Below, in pieces: positions 61,995 to 64,000 of a stretch of DNA of 64,000 bases (position 1 is its first letter; the number at the start of each line of letters is the position of its first letter). The translations under genes and the position numbers were made by a program. This stretch comes from Sclerurus mexicanus (Eukaryota; Chordata; Aves; Passeriformes; Furnariidae), in contig VWZF01001848.1 in assembly GCA_013396755.1 (NCBI GenBank), forward strand, positions 496,001-560,000, written 5' to 3'. The notes under the pieces are model-generated. The model was given only the letters and a program-made list of their open reading frames with translations, had not been told where the DNA came from and made no database searches.

Positions 61995-63175
61995 CACATA
62001 TTTAATAAAAGCAATAAAATTTTGACGTATATGTTTGAGTTCCACTCTGAGGTACATTCATCCCTTGACTTTCTATGAAGCCTTAGCTCCAAACTCAGTA
62101 TGCAAGAGAGATGCCATAAGCTGGCTATTGAGGACAGCCCCTAGGTGAGGTTTGTGTATTAGCAATACACTTACACATCATCATCGCTGTGATTATTTCT
62201 GTGAATAAAGTGAAGAATATGGTGCTTTCAGGATGATGATATTTATGAAATTGCTAATTATACCCATACTTACCTGAATGAGTGGTGAGAGGGGAAGAGA
62301 CTTTCTCTTTGGAGCCAGAGAAGCCCATTGTCAGTTTTTAGCCAAAGATCTCAAAGTTCTTCTGTGCTTTCTTGGATGCTTACAACTTTTAAATGTTTCC
62401 TGGGAACTTGCCAACATGCCCAAATGCAGTATTTATGCACTGCAAATCTCAAAGTCCTTCAGTGTTAGCTTAATTTTTCCAGCTTAAATATTTGAAGGTT
62501 AGGTAGAAAAGGGTAAACATGCTTCCCAGTACATTACTATAATAATATTAATGATTATACAGTTGATGTTTCTATGCTACATTATCTTCTTTCTAAAATT
62601 TAAGCCACAGAGGATTTTGATTTGCAAAGAATTCCCTGGAGGGTAAGAAGCTAGGAGGGCTTGATGTAAAGCGTTATGTGAAGCTTATCTTGGAACATGT
62701 GAAAATGAACTAGTTTCAGCAAAAGCATCCTATTTGAAGTTCAGTTCCTCTTGAACGCAGAAGAGCATGCATCAGTTCTATTATCAGTGGATATTGAAAT
62801 CAAATCATGTTGTGGGAAACTGCAAATGTAAACCAACACGAGGTGGTTCTACAAACAGGCATCAGCCTTCACACACTGCTAACGTATACGGTTCTGTACT
62901 CAGAGCAAAAAGAATATCCTGCCTGCTTTGTTGTGGTAGCCAGGAGACCGAGTTCTCCATTGAAACGTGTTTGTCAAAGCTTGAATTCTATAGCAAACAG
63001 GTACTCCCACCTCTTACTATTGTGTGTAATTATTTTACTAAGAATATTAGTTCACACTTACCATTATTTTCTAGAAAATAAATGAGATTTTGGCAGATTA
63101 ATTTCCTAGAATGAGGAATTAGCATATAGCTTAAAAGTCCACTGCAAAACCTCCTTTTTACTTACTGAAACCACT

Positions 63176-63225
63176 ATTTACATTTACATTTACATATACA
63201 CTTACATTACATTTACTACTTACAC
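63176..63225. repeat. ATTTAC-rich tandem tract
   Basis: Three clear ATTTAC units followed by degenerate copies containing TTAC. Confidence 0.8.
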
Positions 63226-64000
63226 ATCCAGATATATTAATAGCACAATGCCCGCTATTCCAGCCTAGGAACTGTATGAGTTGACTCCACAAAGTCTCAT
63301 GACTCAGGATCATTGGCAATGGAATACAAATTTCTCAGATTCTGAATAATCCATTCGTTGTCAGTCTCAGAAATAGGCCCCATTAATATTCTCTGTTGCT
63401 TGTCAAAGAGGGGAATGCTATTGCTGCATGTCCACATGATACAACATCACGGAAAAAATGTTATAGAGGATGCATGTCTTCTTGTTCTACAAGGGATGTT
63501 GGACATAACAGCAAACAGGAGATGCTTTGGCCATTGGTTTAATTGCAGTTACATTTGGTAGGCCTAGTGGATACCTGTTCTGCTGCAATCCTAACCCTGA
63601 ATTCTCAGGTAAGGAAAACTTCTTATCAATGTCCAGAAAAGCTCTGTTCAATGTTTCCTACAGTCTAGCTGCATTTCTGGTTTCCTTCTACTGTCTTTGA
63701 CTGTTGGCATCAGGCTTTTGCATTAGCCAATGCAAAAGGAAAAATCTCTGTTCAGTGTGAACCTGTGCATTATCCCACATACATCAAGCATGTACTGCCT
63801 GTTGTATGCAATCTATCTTACACCATCAGTACTTTTTTTTTCTAAAAAGGGAGTTATTTTCTTGTTGGAACACACTATTAGATAAAAAGGATTGAAAATA
63901 AAGAAGAGTCTGCATACATACTTTGAGTCATCTGCTCTTATGTCTAATACAAGCAATATTTGGGATTCTTTCCTCTTCATCTACTGCTGGACCAATTTCT

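Larger units (their letters stand above)
57786..64000. other. Intergenic, no gene recognised
   Basis: AT-rich. It contains a (CA)n, an (AAAT)n, an ATTTAC-rich tract and one hairpin, listed separately. L3MBTL3 is the expected next gene on this side by human synteny, but no exon or CpG island of it is seen. Confidence 0.6.

Noticed and set aside
1..64000. CRISPR arrays, operons, tRNA or rRNA genes
   Set aside because: Nothing of the kind is visible; the window is vertebrate nuclear DNA, and no tRNA B-box with a foldable body was found.

Overview
This is nuclear DNA from a bird. It is AT-rich and intron-rich, its recognisable interspersed repeats are CR1-type LINEs of several ages with no Alu or L1, and it carries a multi-exon vertebrate gene. 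A 5'-truncated RTE-type retrotransposon end at 11.6 kb resembles AviRTE; if so, the host belongs to one of the bird lineages that carry that family (songbirds are the most familiar). There are no prokaryotic features.

The one gene that can be rebuilt completely is TMEM244 (33392-43971, minus strand). Six coding exons with GT-AG introns join into a 459-nt frame for a 152-residue, four-helix membrane protein. I recognise it from remembered vertebrate TMEM244 sequence. It keeps a 31-residue C-terminal exon that the human annotated protein, as I remember it, does not end with.

About 9.8 kb beyond its 3' end is a CpG island (about 23.27-23.87 kb). It holds a short minus-strand first coding exon (23563-23606) with an in-frame upstream stop, a good start context and a GTAAG donor. 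In human 6q22 the next gene on the same strand after TMEM244 is ARHGAP18, so this is probably the ARHGAP18 promoter and a first exon. Positions 1-23562 would then be its first intron running off the window. I found no second exon, so the name rests on synteny.

The rest is non-coding. Positions 1-23 kb hold a CR1 (4.1 kb), the RTE end with 13-bp target-site duplications (11.6 kb), a very old CR1-like reverse-transcriptase relic (17.8-19.0 kb), and a decayed minus-strand coding-like segment of unknown family (19.5-19.88 kb). Positions 23.9-33.3 kb are intergenic with no supported feature. The TMEM244 introns hold a well-preserved CR1 (36.4-36.8 kb), an older CR1/L3-like tail (42.1-42.5 kb) and a T32 tract. 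Positions 44-64 kb, upstream of TMEM244 and on the side where L3MBTL3 lies in human, hold only repeats, a strong CTCF-like site (52.0 kb), simple repeats including a G16 run, and a perfect 15-bp inverted repeat (61.95 kb). No previously undescribed system is evident. The most informative items are the AviRTE-like insertion, the intact TMEM244 with its extra C-terminal exon, and the unidentified coding relic at 19.5 kb.
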